Shown: positions 1 through 9,470, counted from the stretch's first letter. The stretch is 64,000 bases of DNA from CAKZSB01 sp964573105 (GCA_964573105.1 CAZNIS010000027.1:1-64000); one strand, 5' to 3'. Notes: a model not told the origin generated them from the letters alone. Numbers and translations: made by a program.

Positions 1-499
1 CCAAGCGGGAAGAGAGCTCTACCCCTTGTTCAGAAGGCAATTTCAGTTGTTGTAAAATGGGTGGCAGGTCATCAGCGATGGTGCCTCGTTTGTGTTGGCG
101 AATGAAACTGCCTTGAATTTGCTTGTCTTCGTTTAACAAAAAACAATGGCCTGGCGACGGCGAGCACGGAAATCCCGTTTATTTGTTGGTAAGGCGCTAT
201 ACATCAATATCGTACACAAGCTTAGTGTCAGGGAAAGCCTTCAGTAGCATGGGTAAAGCTTCACTACTGTCAAACAAACGCTCTGCGGTTAATCTGTGGA
301 TTTGCAAATTCCGGGTGTCCCGGATTAAGGATGCATATACACACCGGCTATTGTAACTTTTACAGGATGGTGGAAGTAAACTAGTCAAATGCGACTGCGC
401 CGTCGGTAATTCATGCACTATTAGATAGGGTCGATATTCCCGACGCCCATAACTGCGCTCTACAGGGTAAACATATGCCGGCAAGGTACATTGGCACAC
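1..499 (-). pseudogene. Decayed coding frame of unknown family, runs off the window edge
   Basis: Read on the minus strand from ATG at 499, one frame gives about 100 residues of ordinary protein composition. It then meets TAG (197-199) and TAA (179-181) five codons apart, and continues open in the same frame to position 1. The downstream part is protein-like, including FLLNEDKQIQGSFIRQHKRG and ADDLPPILQQLKLP. Two close stops inside an otherwise plausible frame suggest a disrupted gene whose remainder lies outside the window. I do not recognise the family. A chance open frame cannot be excluded. Confidence 0.3.
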
Positions 500-618
500 A
501 ACCAGAAAACACCCCGCTTTTACCTTGGAAAAGCGTCAACCCTGGCTGGCGAGACTCAGGTATGCGAAGGGATATTCATTATACCGCCAAGCACGCGGGT
601 AAGTTTATTGTCGGCAAA

Positions 619-638
619 ATGCATAAATTTGTATGCAT
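619..638. promoter_or_regulatory. Operator-like inverted repeat ATGCATA-N6-TATGCAT
   Basis: Perfect 7-bp arms separated by 6 bases lie about 170 bp upstream of the outer-membrane-like gene at 806. A second perfect palindrome, CCACGGCCGTGG, is at 666-677. No gene is evident between 500 and 805, so this looks like a control region. The symmetry is seen directly; the regulatory role is inferred. Confidence 0.35.
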
Positions 639-805
639 CCACGTGCATCGCCATCAGTTAAACCACCACGGCCGTGGAGCCAGCCCGGCCCCGCACAACC
701 CTCCGGTACCATCGGTGCCTACACCATTGTGTGTATGTGCGGATTTCCTTGAGTATTCTTGCACTTTTGTTTTTCATGCCTGAACAATGGTATAAAGGGT
801 AACGC

Positions 806-1906
806 ATGGTGATGGGGTTCAAAAGGCTGGCCGGTGGACTCTTGAGGTTGGACTGCCGCGTACAAGCGCACTGGTATCAATGTTTGCTTCCAGGTTGCTG
901 CATCCTGCTTGCATTGACTGGCGCTCAGGCACAAGCTGCCAGCAAAGATGACACCACTGGAGAACCCATTTCGCTCAGTACAGAATCAGCGCAACGGGGT
1001 AGTCAGTCCGCGATCGCGTGCAGACCCGTAACTAGTGCCAATGATGTGGTGACTGACGCCCAGCAGAGACTGGAAACGATCGGATGCCGCCTAGCGTTTT
1101 GGGTAGACGGCATTGGCGGTGGTACAGCGAGCGTCGCTGCCGCGAGACGCACAAAAGGAGGTTTACGCTTTACTATCAGTTATTCAAAGCAGTCGGAACT
1201 CGATCTAAAGCTTAAGGGTAGAATCGATGCGGAGTTACCTTTTTTACAACGGCGGGTGAAGGCATTTATCGGCAGGGAAGACACATCAGAAGTTGACAAA
1301 AAATTTGTAGATTCGAGTGGAAATTTGTTCTCAGACAGAACTGCAAAAAGCGAATGGCTGGTTGGACTCGGTTTTCGCATCCCCCGGTTTAAAAGAATTG
1401 ATACTAATGTACGTATTGGCCTTCGAAGCCCAAACTTGCCGAAAGTCTACGCACAGGCCAATGCAGAGGTCATACTGCGCGACACCTCGATAAGTCTTGG
1501 TAGTCTTTTCGGTAAGCCGTTTTGGACGAACCGAGATGGCTTTGGTCTTGCGCTACAAGGTATATACAGCCGTGCGGTAACCGCCAGACGCTACAACTTT
1601 ATACGCGCTACACAAGTGTTGAGAGTAACAGAGGAAACTGAGGGTACTGAGTGGCGAAGCCGTCTCTCATTGTTTCAGCGTATTAATGAACGAACAGGAC
1701 TGGTATGGGCGGGCTATGCTGCTGGTGCGACACAAGCGTCGGCGTCACTCCAGGTTTATGGCGCCAGTGTCAGCTATTACCGGCCGACTGGCCGCGTAAC
1801 CTCCCAATGGACGCTCAGCTACGAGTTTCCTCGAGAATCCATAGAAAAAAGGCGTGACAGGTCAATCGGGCTAGCGCTGGAGCTGTCACTGCCGTTCGGG
1901 CAATAG
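806..1906 (+). CDS. Exported outer-membrane-like protein, unknown function
   Basis: 366 codons from ATG at 806, preceded by a weak AGGG about 8 bases upstream; an ATG two codons in is an equally possible start. Residues 1-45 form a long signal peptide: a basic region, then a hydrophobic stretch ending ALTGAQAQA. The mature part has many short alternating polar/hydrophobic segments with aromatic ends (for example residues 180-200 and 245-330), and it closes with LALELSLPFGQ. That is the pattern expected of a small beta-barrel. The product would sit in the outer membrane, but I do not recognise a family and assign no substrate. It stands alone, with a large gap on both sides. The barrel assignment is inference from pattern only. 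Confidence 0.7.
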   Translation: MVMGFKRLAGGLLRLDCRVQAHWYQCLLPGCCILLALTGAQAQAASKDDTTGEPISLSTESAQRGSQSAIACRPVTSANDVVTDAQQRLETIGCRLAFWVDGIGGGTASVAAARRTKGGLRFTISYSKQSELDLKLKGRIDAELPFLQRRVKAFIGREDTSEVDKKFVDSSGNLFSDRTAKSEWLVGLGFRIPRFKRIDTNVRIGLRSPNLPKVYAQANAEVILRDTSISLGSLFGKPFWTNRDGFGLALQGIYSRAVTARRYNFIRATQVLRVTEETEGTEWRSRLSLFQRINERTGLVWAGYAAGATQASASLQVYGASVSYYRPTGRVTSQWTLSYEFPRESIEKRRDRSIGLALELSLPFGQ

Positions 1907-2562
1907 CGTCCTGCTTTTGGTCAGTTTAGAACCTCGCAACATCAAATCGCCCGCGTTGGTGCTGGCGGGAGCAGATGCTGCGAAAGGGTTATGCAACCAG
2001 CTACAAGTCTGCCGAGGATTGCCTTACTGCAAACGAGTGCAACGATCACCTGGGTAGTCACAGCAGGATAATCTTGCGCGTCAGCGAAATTGCTGGCTTT
2101 GCCTCCCACCTGAACCATTGGCTGATACACCTGACACGCTGTGCTGCGGAAAGACACTTACAACGGTGAACACAGGCGCAAAGCAGTTATTTTCGCGACA
2201 CCTGCTTTATGGCATAACGACATTGTGTTGGGGTAGGGTCATCGTCACCAAGCGAGAGGCGTTCTTTTGCCAGTAAAAAAATTGCTATCGAATCGGTGGA
2301 GAAAAGCGATACGAGTGGAGGCTCTAGCGGTAAATTTTATTTGAATTTCGTCACGCGAGCTGCAGGCGATGCTGGGCATGAGCTGCCGCACACCTCATTG
2401 GATATGAGCGGCCATGATGGCAAGTAGCGGGGGGCGTTTGTTATTCCTCTCGACAATCATGACGAGAGACTTTTGTAATGTTTACATGTTGTTGGTAGGG
2501 TCAGCAATTGCTTGTTAGCATTCCAATGCCATGCAGATATGGCCTAACTGAAAGGAAATGAA
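1907..2562. other. Long intergenic region before csbD-like gene
   Basis: No convincing gene. Short frames on both strands (1942-2157 minus, 1975-2169 plus) lack ribosome sites and family features. The interval contains a TGTA-N5-TACA symmetric site at 2474-2486, 77 bp ahead of the CsbD start. Confidence 0.5.
2474..2486. promoter_or_regulatory. TGTA-N5-TACA symmetric site upstream of CsbD
   Basis: TGTA at 2474-2477 and TACA at 2483-2486 flank ATGTT. The same architecture recurs at 6860-6872 and 16166-16178, both in control regions of stress-type genes. It is a candidate operator by recurrence only. Confidence 0.3.
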
Positions 2563-2760
2563 ATGAATAAAGATCAATTACAGGGTAGCTGGAAAATGGT
2601 TTCCGGTAAGGTCAAGGAAAAGTGGGGCGAGATCACTGACGATGAGATTGACCAGATAGAAGGAAAGGTAGAACAGCTGGAAGGACTGGTGCAACAACGT
2701 TACGGCTGCAGCAAGGAAGAAGCGAAAAAAGAAGTCAACGAGTTCATTGACAGCTTATAG
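2563..2760 (+). CDS. CsbD family stress protein
   Basis: 65 residues, the usual length for the family, starting at ATG 2563 with AAAGGA a few bases upstream. The diagnostic N-terminus MNKDQLQGSWKMVSGKVKEK is followed by WGEITDDE and a charged amphipathic helix. CsbD/YjbJ proteins are small soluble helical proteins induced by general, osmotic or starvation stress; their biochemical role is unsettled. There is no signal peptide or membrane segment. The gene is monocistronic and heads a run of envelope-stress-type genes. Family assignment is firm; function beyond stress association is not known. Confidence 0.95.
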   Translation: MNKDQLQGSWKMVSGKVKEKWGEITDDEIDQIEGKVEQLEGLVQQRYGCSKEEAKKEVNEFIDSL

Positions 2761-2871
2761 TACTGTAGTTCGCTATATCCGCGTCTGGTTGAAGCGTTTA
2801 TACCCCAAATTCGCTTTCAACCAGGCACGGTCTATTGGTCTTGTTTATCATCGCTTTTCAGCGAAGTTTGA

Positions 2872-3081
2872 TCAAAGTTCAGGACTGATTTGCGCATACA
2901 CCAGCAGTGTAAATATTAATGAGCTGCCGACAATGTTGCCAGGCAGTGTTGGAATAATGCAGGGAATATGCGCCCCTGCCCAGCATAGTGATCTTACCGG
3001 CCGACCCAACTTTTCATCGCCATCCTGTGCGATGATCGGTACAGCGAGATCACCTGCCAGTTGCAATTCTTCTTTGCTCAT
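2872..3081 (-). CDS. Possible small hypothetical protein downstream of yihY
   Basis: 69 codons from ATG at 3081 (reading MSKEELQLAGDLAVPIIAQ), with GAGG three bases upstream; a GTG at 3123 would extend it to 83 codons but has no ribosome site. It follows the YihY gene on the same strand. The C-terminal half has one hydrophobic stretch (IVGSSLIFTLLVYAQI). I recognise no family. It may be a genuine membrane microprotein or a chance frame. Confidence 0.3.
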   Translation of the reverse strand: MSKEELQLAGDLAVPIIAQDGDEKLGRPVRSLCWAGAHIPCIIPTLPGNIVGSSLIFTLLVYAQISPEL

Positions 3082-3131
3082 TCCCTCGGTTAGTTTACTC
3101 AATACTGATGTTTCCGATGGCACTTGAGATC

Positions 3132-4007
3132 TTAGTGGTTAAAGGTCTTTCCGAGCGTGTCAGCGACGTGTGCGCCACGACTCCCCATAGGTTTCTCGGG
3201 GCCAATTGTCGTATCGTGTCGCGTTTGGTGTTCGAGCTCGGCATTTAATAGTGCCCCTATCACGATGCTGTAGGTCGACAGGTAAAACCATATTAAAAGT
3301 ATGGCGGCAGCACTTAGCGTTCCGTATGTTTCCTGAAAATTTCCCAGTTGACTAACATAGAGGGAGAAACCGAATGAAATGGTAAACCATGTAAATGTAC
3401 CCAGAAGTGCACCCGTCGACAGCCAGCGCCATGTGGCAGGTGTTCTTGGCGGCGCGTAGCGATACAAAACGCCAATGGAAACCATTGATGTCGAGATGAA
3501 CAGGAGCCAACTGGATGCAACAGCGATGCTGGTAGCATGTAACGGTAACTTCAGTAACTGCAACCCGAGCGGAATACCGATTATTCCGGTAATTAGAATT
3601 ACAACAACGATTATCGCACAAAAGGTCAAAAAGTATGTGAAAAGCGATATATGGATAAACGATCTTGTTTCTTGTTCATTATATGCGATGGTGATTGCAT
3701 GTATCAGGGCGTGCATGCCACGCCTTGCCAGCCAGATCGTTAAGAGTAGTCCAAAAATAGCAGTAGCGCCGAGCGACTGTTCCTCTTGATTTGCCATTTC
3801 AGTAAACTGATCGATAAAAACAGTACTGATCTCTGTTGGAAAAAAATCTGCTAGCAGGAAAGCATGCGCTGCTATATTGGCGGGTTCAGAAATCAAGGCG
3901 TACAGAGTAAACACAGCAGCCAGGGCTGGAAATATCGACAGTGTTGCGTAGAAGGAAACGCCTGCACACAAGTGTGACAGGTTTTCATCCATTAGTCGTT
4001 GATACAT
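3132..4007 (-). CDS. YihY/BrkB family inner-membrane protein
   Basis: 291 codons from the first ATG (4007). Six hydrophobic segments run through the protein, including the family N-terminal motif AGVSFYATLSIFPALAA and the C-terminal GTLSAAAILLIWFYLSTYSI. YihY/BrkB proteins are polytopic inner-membrane proteins of poorly defined function, historically mis-called RNase BN. The frame stays open upstream of 4007 for 22 codons and reads QIPTKGLIDVARR, matching the conserved family N-terminus, but no ATG, GTG or TTG is present there before TGA at 4074-4076. The true start may therefore be a rare codon such as CTG 4028 or ATT 4043. The AI-2E transporter lies upstream on the same strand, 137 bp away. 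A hydrophilic tail follows the last membrane segment. Confidence 0.9.
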   Translation of the reverse strand: MYQRLMDENLSHLCAGVSFYATLSIFPALAAVFTLYALISEPANIAAHAFLLADFFPTEISTVFIDQFTEMANQEEQSLGATAIFGLLLTIWLARRGMHALIHAITIAYNEQETRSFIHISLFTYFLTFCAIIVVVILITGIIGIPLGLQLLKLPLHATSIAVASSWLLFISTSMVSIGVLYRYAPPRTPATWRWLSTGALLGTFTWFTISFGFSLYVSQLGNFQETYGTLSAAAILLIWFYLSTYSIVIGALLNAELEHQTRHDTTIGPEKPMGSRGAHVADTLGKTFNH

Positions 4008-4144
4008 CCGTCTGGCGACGTCGATCAGACCCTTTGTCGGAATTTGCCCGGGTGTACGAGCGTTGCGTCCATGTCAGGCTTTGTTCATTGGTTCAAGACT
4101 TTATTCAGCGAGGTGACCCATCGGTGGTCAATACACAGTGGTAT

Positions 4145-5371
4145 TTATCTGGGGGGCGTTCCTTGCGGCGTTTCAATGGTGCTGCGAATACCTCTGTCAC
4201 TGTAGATATGCTTCACGATTGTCCACAAAATTGCCGCACCAGGCAGAGCCAGCAGCAGTCCCGTGAGTCCGAACAGTTGTGCACCAGAAGCAAGAGCGAA
4301 GATTACCACTACAGGATGCAACCCGACTTTGTCACCGACTAATCGCGGCGTAAGGAAGTTGCCCTCAATAAACTGTCCAATGGTAAATACTAGTATTACC
4401 TGTCCTGCCTGCCACCAGGTTGCGTTTTCGGATAACACACTGAGTAACGCCATTAGTAGTCCGGTCGCTGTTCCGAGAAACGGTACAAAACTTAACAGCC
4501 CGGATACGACAGCGATTAGGACAGCGAATTCTATGCCCACAATGAGTAAGCCCGCGCCGTAAATTACGCTAAGTGATAACATGACAATTAACTGCCCGCG
4601 CAGGAATTTGCCTAACACATCGTCCACGGCCCTTGCAATACCCGTAACGCCCGAGCGGTTGGCAGCAGGTACCCATTGCTGCATCGTTTCAATGATCTTG
4701 TTCCAGTCGCGCAGCAAATAGAACCCGATAACCGGAATGAGAAATAGTGAAGAAAAAAATCTGACCAGTGTGCCAAGTGAATGTTGAATCAGACTGATCG
4801 TCGTCGTCACTGTACCACTGCGATCTTCCGGAATTGATCGATTCACAAGGTCTATGATGGGATCAACCGACGAGTCGTCGCTGGATGCGTCGTTGTTGTG
4901 ACCTCCTGTGTTGGTGTCCGTAACAATACCAGCTGTGGTGCCTTGCTGATCGGCTAATGGTGCTACCTCTGGCGATTGTGCCGATTCAGTCTTCGCACTT
5001 TGATCGACGGCTTCCGTCAGCTGACCATGTGATTCTGAATCGTACAGGCCCAGGCTCTCAAGGAATATAATTAGTTGATTTGCATACTCTGGTATTAGTC
5101 TCGAGAAACGGATTGCCTGGTCTCTAATGATTGGCCAGAGTAAAAATACAAAAACCAACAGCAGTATCACCACTATCAAGGTAAAGGCGATTATGGTGCC
5201 TGAACGTGCCAGGCCTATTTTTTCAAGATGGGTTACTGCAGGGTTTGCTAGATAGGAAAAGACAATCGCAAGCAGGAAAGGCGGCATTACCGGCCCAAGT
5301 TTATACAGCAGGTAGGCACACAGCAATAAACCAATCCACACGAGAGGGTGGGGTAGATGATCAGACAGCAT
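4145..5371 (-). CDS. AI-2E/PerM family transporter
   Basis: 408 residues with about eight membrane segments. The N-terminus (LVWIGLLLCAYLLYKLGPVM) and the C-terminal half are typical: LLSFVPFLGTATGLLMALLS near residue 300, then GNFLTPRLVGDKVGLHP and a final GLTGLLLALPGAAI segment. The family includes Escherichia coli PerM and TqsA and exports small solutes or signals; the substrate here cannot be told from sequence. Unusual is a hydrophilic Ser/Asp/Thr-rich insert at about residues 115-190 between two membrane segments. It precedes YihY on the same strand with 137 bp between, so the two may be co-transcribed. Confidence 0.92.
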   Translation of the reverse strand: MLSDHLPHPLVWIGLLLCAYLLYKLGPVMPPFLLAIVFSYLANPAVTHLEKIGLARSGTIIAFTLIVVILLLVFVFLLWPIIRDQAIRFSRLIPEYANQLIIFLESLGLYDSESHGQLTEAVDQSAKTESAQSPEVAPLADQQGTTAGIVTDTNTGGHNNDASSDDSSVDPIIDLVNRSIPEDRSGTVTTTISLIQHSLGTLVRFFSSLFLIPVIGFYLLRDWNKIIETMQQWVPAANRSGVTGIARAVDDVLGKFLRGQLIVMLSLSVIYGAGLLIVGIEFAVLIAVVSGLLSFVPFLGTATGLLMALLSVLSENATWWQAGQVILVFTIGQFIEGNFLTPRLVGDKVGLHPVVVIFALASGAQLFGLTGLLLALPGAAILWTIVKHIYSDRGIRSTIETPQGTPPR

Positions 5372-5559
5372 GCTCGTCCCTTATATATGGAAGTGAGCCA
5401 ATAGCGTTTGATGGTTTGAAATGGACCACAACAGTAATTCCAAGCTCAGGCGTCAGTCGGCTACTAACTCATTATCATATTAAATGCATGTGACAGGAAA
5501 GCCGATGTAAAGATTTCAAATTGGTATTGAGTGGGTAGCGCGTTACACGGTGCGCTGCG

Positions 5560-6762
5560 CTAGACGTTTATTGGGGGCAAGCGCGGGAAGGCTAGTTCTA
5601 CTTTGGTCCACTCGCGTTCATTGGACGACAGTTCCAAAGTACCGTTTAACTCGTCCATCGTTTCTTTCACAAGATACAACCCGATACCGTGGCCGGATAC
5701 GTCCGCTGCCTCAGCGGTATTTTCGTGTGCACGTACACGAATATTGAAGACCTCATCCTGCAATTCGGGAGAAATTCCCAGACCGTTGTCTTCGATAACC
5801 AGGTGACAATGACTGTTGGAGCTGTCGGGGTGCTTCAGTACGCGAACGACCCTTGACGGCTTATTTGGATCGCTGTATTTAATCGAGTTGGTCAGAAGAT
5901 TGGTGAACACGAGCCTGAGTTTCGCAGTGTCAGCGACCGCGTGACCTAAATCTTTCGAAATTTCGACAGCGACACCACGCTCGTTGATCCATCCGCTGAG
6001 TTGCATTTTTACATCGTAAAACAATGCACTTATGTCTATTTCCTGACGAGTAGGAGAATCTTCAAGTGGTGGTGTTTGTTCTACCAGGTTTTCTATACTG
6101 CTTAACAAAGAAATTGCCTGCGCGATGGAGCCGTGTATACGTAACAGTTCCGGTGTATCTTCGCCAACCAGATTTTTTTCTTCCAGCAATATTTCGATGT
6201 TGAGCACTGCGGCTTGCAGCGGAGTTTTTAACTCGTGGCTGACAAAGCGGTTGAATGACAGAATTTTCTCAGTTTGCGATTCGATTTTCGCCATATAGTT
6301 CTCGACAAACGAATCGACAGTTGACTGCTGTATACGTCGAACAATTTTGGCAACCAGTGCCATTAGCTCTAGACTGTCTTCAGGTGTGACGCGCCCTGTA
6401 AAGATTTTGGTTTCAGCTCGGATAAACTCTTCCAGTCGATACGAGAGCAGATCGTATTCGCGAAGCAGCTGATTGACTGTGGCGCTTTGTGTGTATCGCA
6501 GCTCCCCCAGTTGCGCTGCTTTGCGCTCAATGAGAGAGTTAGTCAGCAGTGCCGCCGATTCGTCGGAGGCAATGATTCGCCCAATTTGATCGATCATGCC
6601 AGGGATATGGTCAAGGTACTCTTCGGTGGGAAAAATATCGCGAGCGTCTTCGTTGACCACGTTCTGTAAAGATGCCAGCCATTGGTCCGCAATTTTTTCG
6701 CTGACCTTTCCAAGGGAGTTGCCGATGTACTGTCGATAGTCAGGGTTTGAGTTGTCTTTCAT
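5560..6762 (-). CDS. Cytoplasmic sensor histidine kinase with RsbRD-like N-terminal domain
   Basis: 400 residues without membrane segments, so the stimulus is cytoplasmic or relayed by a partner. Residues about 15-150 are helical and resemble the RsbRD N-terminal sensor domain (W28, then conserved helices up to IVRRIQQSTVDSF). HisKA has its H-box at SHELKTPL with phospho-accepting H176. The HATPase_c domain shows the N-box LLTNSIKYSD (289-298), G1 box DNGLGI (325-330) and G2 box GHGIGLYLVK (357-366). No response regulator is adjacent; the nearest are a lone receiver at 10127 and an NtrC-like protein at 10523. It is divergent from the DUF2254 gene, with a TGTA-N5-TACA site in the shared control region. 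Confidence 0.93.
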   Translation of the reverse strand: MKDNSNPDYRQYIGNSLGKVSEKIADQWLASLQNVVNEDARDIFPTEEYLDHIPGMIDQIGRIIASDESAALLTNSLIERKAAQLGELRYTQSATVNQLLREYDLLSYRLEEFIRAETKIFTGRVTPEDSLELMALVAKIVRRIQQSTVDSFVENYMAKIESQTEKILSFNRFVSHELKTPLQAAVLNIEILLEEKNLVGEDTPELLRIHGSIAQAISLLSSIENLVEQTPPLEDSPTRQEIDISALFYDVKMQLSGWINERGVAVEISKDLGHAVADTAKLRLVFTNLLTNSIKYSDPNKPSRVVRVLKHPDSSNSHCHLVIEDNGLGISPELQDEVFNIRVRAHENTAEAADVSGHGIGLYLVKETMDELNGTLELSSNEREWTKVELAFPRLPPINV

Positions 6763-6859
6763 ATACCAGGTGATCTAAATTAGTGATCGCTCAACGTCAC
6801 TGCTGCAATACTGTTACAGACGGCGTTGTCTGTGCAGTAGGGAAACGGCGTCTATTGTT

Positions 6860-6872
6860 TGTAGATATTACA
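6860..6872. promoter_or_regulatory. TGTA-N5-TACA site between divergent kinase and DUF2254 genes
   Basis: TGTAGATATTACA lies in the 327-bp divergent interval, 98 bp from the kinase start. The identical 13-mer recurs at 16166-16178 upstream of the DUF1328 gene. The sequence identity is seen; the operator function is inferred. Confidence 0.35.
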
Positions 6873-7089
6873 ATTTGGCGCAATCATTGACTCGGGGTGC
6901 TACGATAGCAGAGTGCAGCGTCTCGGCCAACTACACACCACATTACAGCCCCTGGTTGCTGCATTTGTGTCGCTGCACGTGTGTTGCTGCGCTTGTGTCG
7001 CTCGCAGGATCGGGCGGGCTTGTAGACAGTTACAAAGGCAAGCTCTCAAACCATTCCGACTTGTGCCAAACCCCTATGGTGATTAGCGG

Positions 7090-8451
7090 ATGTACCCACC
7101 CGCAATTTACAACGAGGCGAAAAACAGGCTAGATAACATTCGCTCGTCGTTCTGGGCGATACCCTGTTTAATCATCGCCTTATCGATATTGCTGGCGATC
7201 CTGAATCTTTGGGTGGACTCCAACCTGTACCGATTTGTCGACATGGAGAGTCTCGGTTGGTCGTGGGTGAGCGGTATTGAAGGGATGCGGAGAACCCTCG
7301 CAACAACGGCGGCGGCAATACTTGGCGCGGCCGGCGTTTCATTTTCAATTACCATCGCGTCGCTCACGCTGGCCTCACAGCAATTCGGTCCACGGCTAAT
7401 CCGTAATTTTATGCGGGATCGCTTCATTCAAACGGTACTAGGCTTTTTCGCTGCGACGTTTGTGTACTGTTTGCTGATCATGTTGCTCAGTGACCTTTTT
7501 GCGACTGGGGCGTACGCCCCGGTTTCGACGCTTGTATCAACACTGACCATTATTATTGTAGATTTGGTGCTGTTGATTCTGTTTCTCCACCATATTTGCG
7601 TCTCAATACAGGTCGATACAGTCATCTCAGGCATATTTAGCGCACTTGTGGGTCAGCTGGAATCACAGTGTGAGAAAGACAAGTTGTCACCTTGCGATCA
7701 GAGTCATCGATTCATGCTGGCGGAATCGCTCCAAAAACCGACCGACCAATGTGTCTCTGAGCATGACGGATACCTTCGATACGTAGACTATGACGGACTG
7801 ATCGTGTTTGGCGAGAGGAATGATCTTTTAATGCGTATTAATGTCCGCGCCGGCGACTACATTGTTAGCGGGCAGGTGCTGTGCGAATACATAAGCGAGT
7901 CTGGCTGCTCTACGCGACAAGTAAACAGCAACTCGTTTTTTGTCATCGACGAGACCAGAACGCAACTACAGGACCTGGAGTATTCGATTCGACAGTTGGT
8001 CGAAATAGCATTGCGGGCTTTGTCCCCAGGGGTAAACGATCCATTCACTGCCATGACCTGTATTGACCGCCTTGGCTCAATGGTAAATCGCATAGCCCAC
8101 AGCAGGCTTCCCGGCGAGGTGCTTTCTGACAGCAACAATATCCCCAGGTTAATCAGAAAGTGTCATGACTATCCGGCGCTGGTCGAGTTGGCGTTTAATC
8201 AGGTGCGACAGAGCGCTGTCAATCACGTCGATATTACCATCAGGCTCCTGGAAACCTTTAATTCATTGGCGCACTTAGTCCCTGAGTATAAGCAGTGCTC
8301 ACCGTTGCGGCAACAGGCCAGCATGATAATGACAAAATTACACGATAATTCGTTTGCGCCTACAGACTATGCTGCCATGCAGCGCCGTTACGATACACTC
8401 ATTCAAACTATCGATGGCCGCGAAGGGCTATGCAAATGCACAGTGGTATAG
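7090..8451 (+). CDS. DUF2254 family membrane protein
   Basis: 453 residues, normal for the family. Four membrane segments occupy the first 170 residues: FWAIPCLIIALSILLAIL, AAILGAAGVSFSITIASLTL, VLGFFAATFVYCLLIMLL and VSTLTIIIVDLVLLILFLHH. The rest is a soluble domain with YVDYDGLIVFGERNDLLM and the strongly conserved stretch LRALSPGVNDPFTAMTCIDR. Function is unknown in the family. The start at 7090 has only a weak purine stretch upstream, but it lies the expected distance from the first membrane segment. It is divergent from the histidine kinase. Confidence 0.9.
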   Translation: MYPPAIYNEAKNRLDNIRSSFWAIPCLIIALSILLAILNLWVDSNLYRFVDMESLGWSWVSGIEGMRRTLATTAAAILGAAGVSFSITIASLTLASQQFGPRLIRNFMRDRFIQTVLGFFAATFVYCLLIMLLSDLFATGAYAPVSTLVSTLTIIIVDLVLLILFLHHICVSIQVDTVISGIFSALVGQLESQCEKDKLSPCDQSHRFMLAESLQKPTDQCVSEHDGYLRYVDYDGLIVFGERNDLLMRINVRAGDYIVSGQVLCEYISESGCSTRQVNSNSFFVIDETRTQLQDLEYSIRQLVEIALRALSPGVNDPFTAMTCIDRLGSMVNRIAHSRLPGEVLSDSNNIPRLIRKCHDYPALVELAFNQVRQSAVNHVDITIRLLETFNSLAHLVPEYKQCSPLRQQASMIMTKLHDNSFAPTDYAAMQRRYDTLIQTIDGREGLCKCTVV

Positions 8452-9188
8452 ACAGCTAGCCTGAACAGAAAATCAGTTTCGTCTTGGGTGGCAGCTACTG
8501 TCGTCGTTTCCGTCGAGGCTATAACAGTGTCGTTGTGGTAAAACAATGCGGAGACGTGGAAATGTTTTGTAGGCCACTCGCCGACTGTGCTCGCAGGGCT
8601 AGCTGTTGTGATACTGACATGGTGCATTACCTCCTTGGTTGCCAGCGTTGGTGCGCGTTTGCTGAAAAATGCGATAAAGGGGGCTCACCCAAAGTGCTGA
8701 TCGCGCGTCTTGCATCTCTTGTTTTTGATGCCCGGTTAAAGTCTGGCATCCTTTACTGCATTGCCTGCTCTCACACCGTCCAAGGCGTTGGGTGGAGTAG
8801 GACCTGTTTTCATCGCTTTGTATTTGGCAACAAGAAATCTGTCAAAATTTACCCAGAGAAGGGGCTGCTTCGCATCTGTTTGGTGGTTGGCGCCAGTGAT
8901 AGCGCTGGTCAGGCAGAGGTTATTGAGGTGACGAATCGATGCCTGAAAAATGACGAGGCACATCGGCATGTGTAAGCCGGTACAGGTCACGGTTTGGATG
9001 TGGAAGTGTTGTGGCGGACTGACGCGGCACCATCAAAAGTACGCTCATTTCGAAGTGAAGTAATAATTACCAAAAAAAACGCACTCGACCAGCGTAGTAT
9101 TAACATTCCATTTCCTGTCAGAAGGCTGCACTTTGCAGCTTCACCGGAAACATCGAATTTAAAGCCGGAATCCATAAAGAGGCCAAGC
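8452..9188. other. Intergenic region without a supported gene
   Basis: A frame at 8484-8975 (plus) would give 163 residues that are very rich in Cys and Arg, with no ribosome site and no family resemblance; I treat it as noncoding. The last 100 bases should hold the promoter of the DUF883 gene. Confidence 0.5.
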
Positions 9189-9470
9189 ATGAGCAAAACC
9201 GCCAAACAGGTGAGTGATCAGATTACAGACAAGGCAAGTGAGACTATTGCCAACCTGGAGAGTAACCTACGCCAGGCAGAAGAGACACTAAAAGCGGTTA
9301 AAGCATCTGCCAGTGAGGTGGCTGAAGAGCTGGGTGTCGATATAAAAGAGCAGGCGGTTGATTCAGTGTCTGCCGTTGAGGACTACATCCGTGAAAATCC
9401 TCTGCAAGCAGCTGGCATTGCCTTTGGGGTTGGATTGTTTGCCTCTATGTTATTGCGCAGGAAAGGCTGA
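9189..9470 (+). CDS. DUF883 (ElaB/YqjD-like) ribosome- and membrane-associated protein
   Basis: 93 residues from ATG 9189, preceded by AGAGG at good spacing; the frame is open further upstream but this start matches the family. Residues 1-65 are a charged coiled helix (NLESNLRQAEETLKAVKASA). Then comes the conserved YIRENPLQAAGIAFGVGLF motif, a single C-terminal membrane anchor and RRKG. In Escherichia coli ElaB, YqjD and YgaM are stationary-phase inner-membrane proteins that bind ribosomes and protect cells under stress. The neighbours resemble the E. coli yqjD-yqjE-yqjK set, although dispersed here. Confidence 0.93.
   Translation: MSKTAKQVSDQITDKASETIANLESNLRQAEETLKAVKASASEVAEELGVDIKEQAVDSVSAVEDYIRENPLQAAGIAFGVGLFASMLLRRKG

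Noticed and set aside
8484..8975. 163-codon plus-strand frame
   Set aside because: Cys- and Arg-rich composition, no ribosome site, no family resemblance; likely chance.
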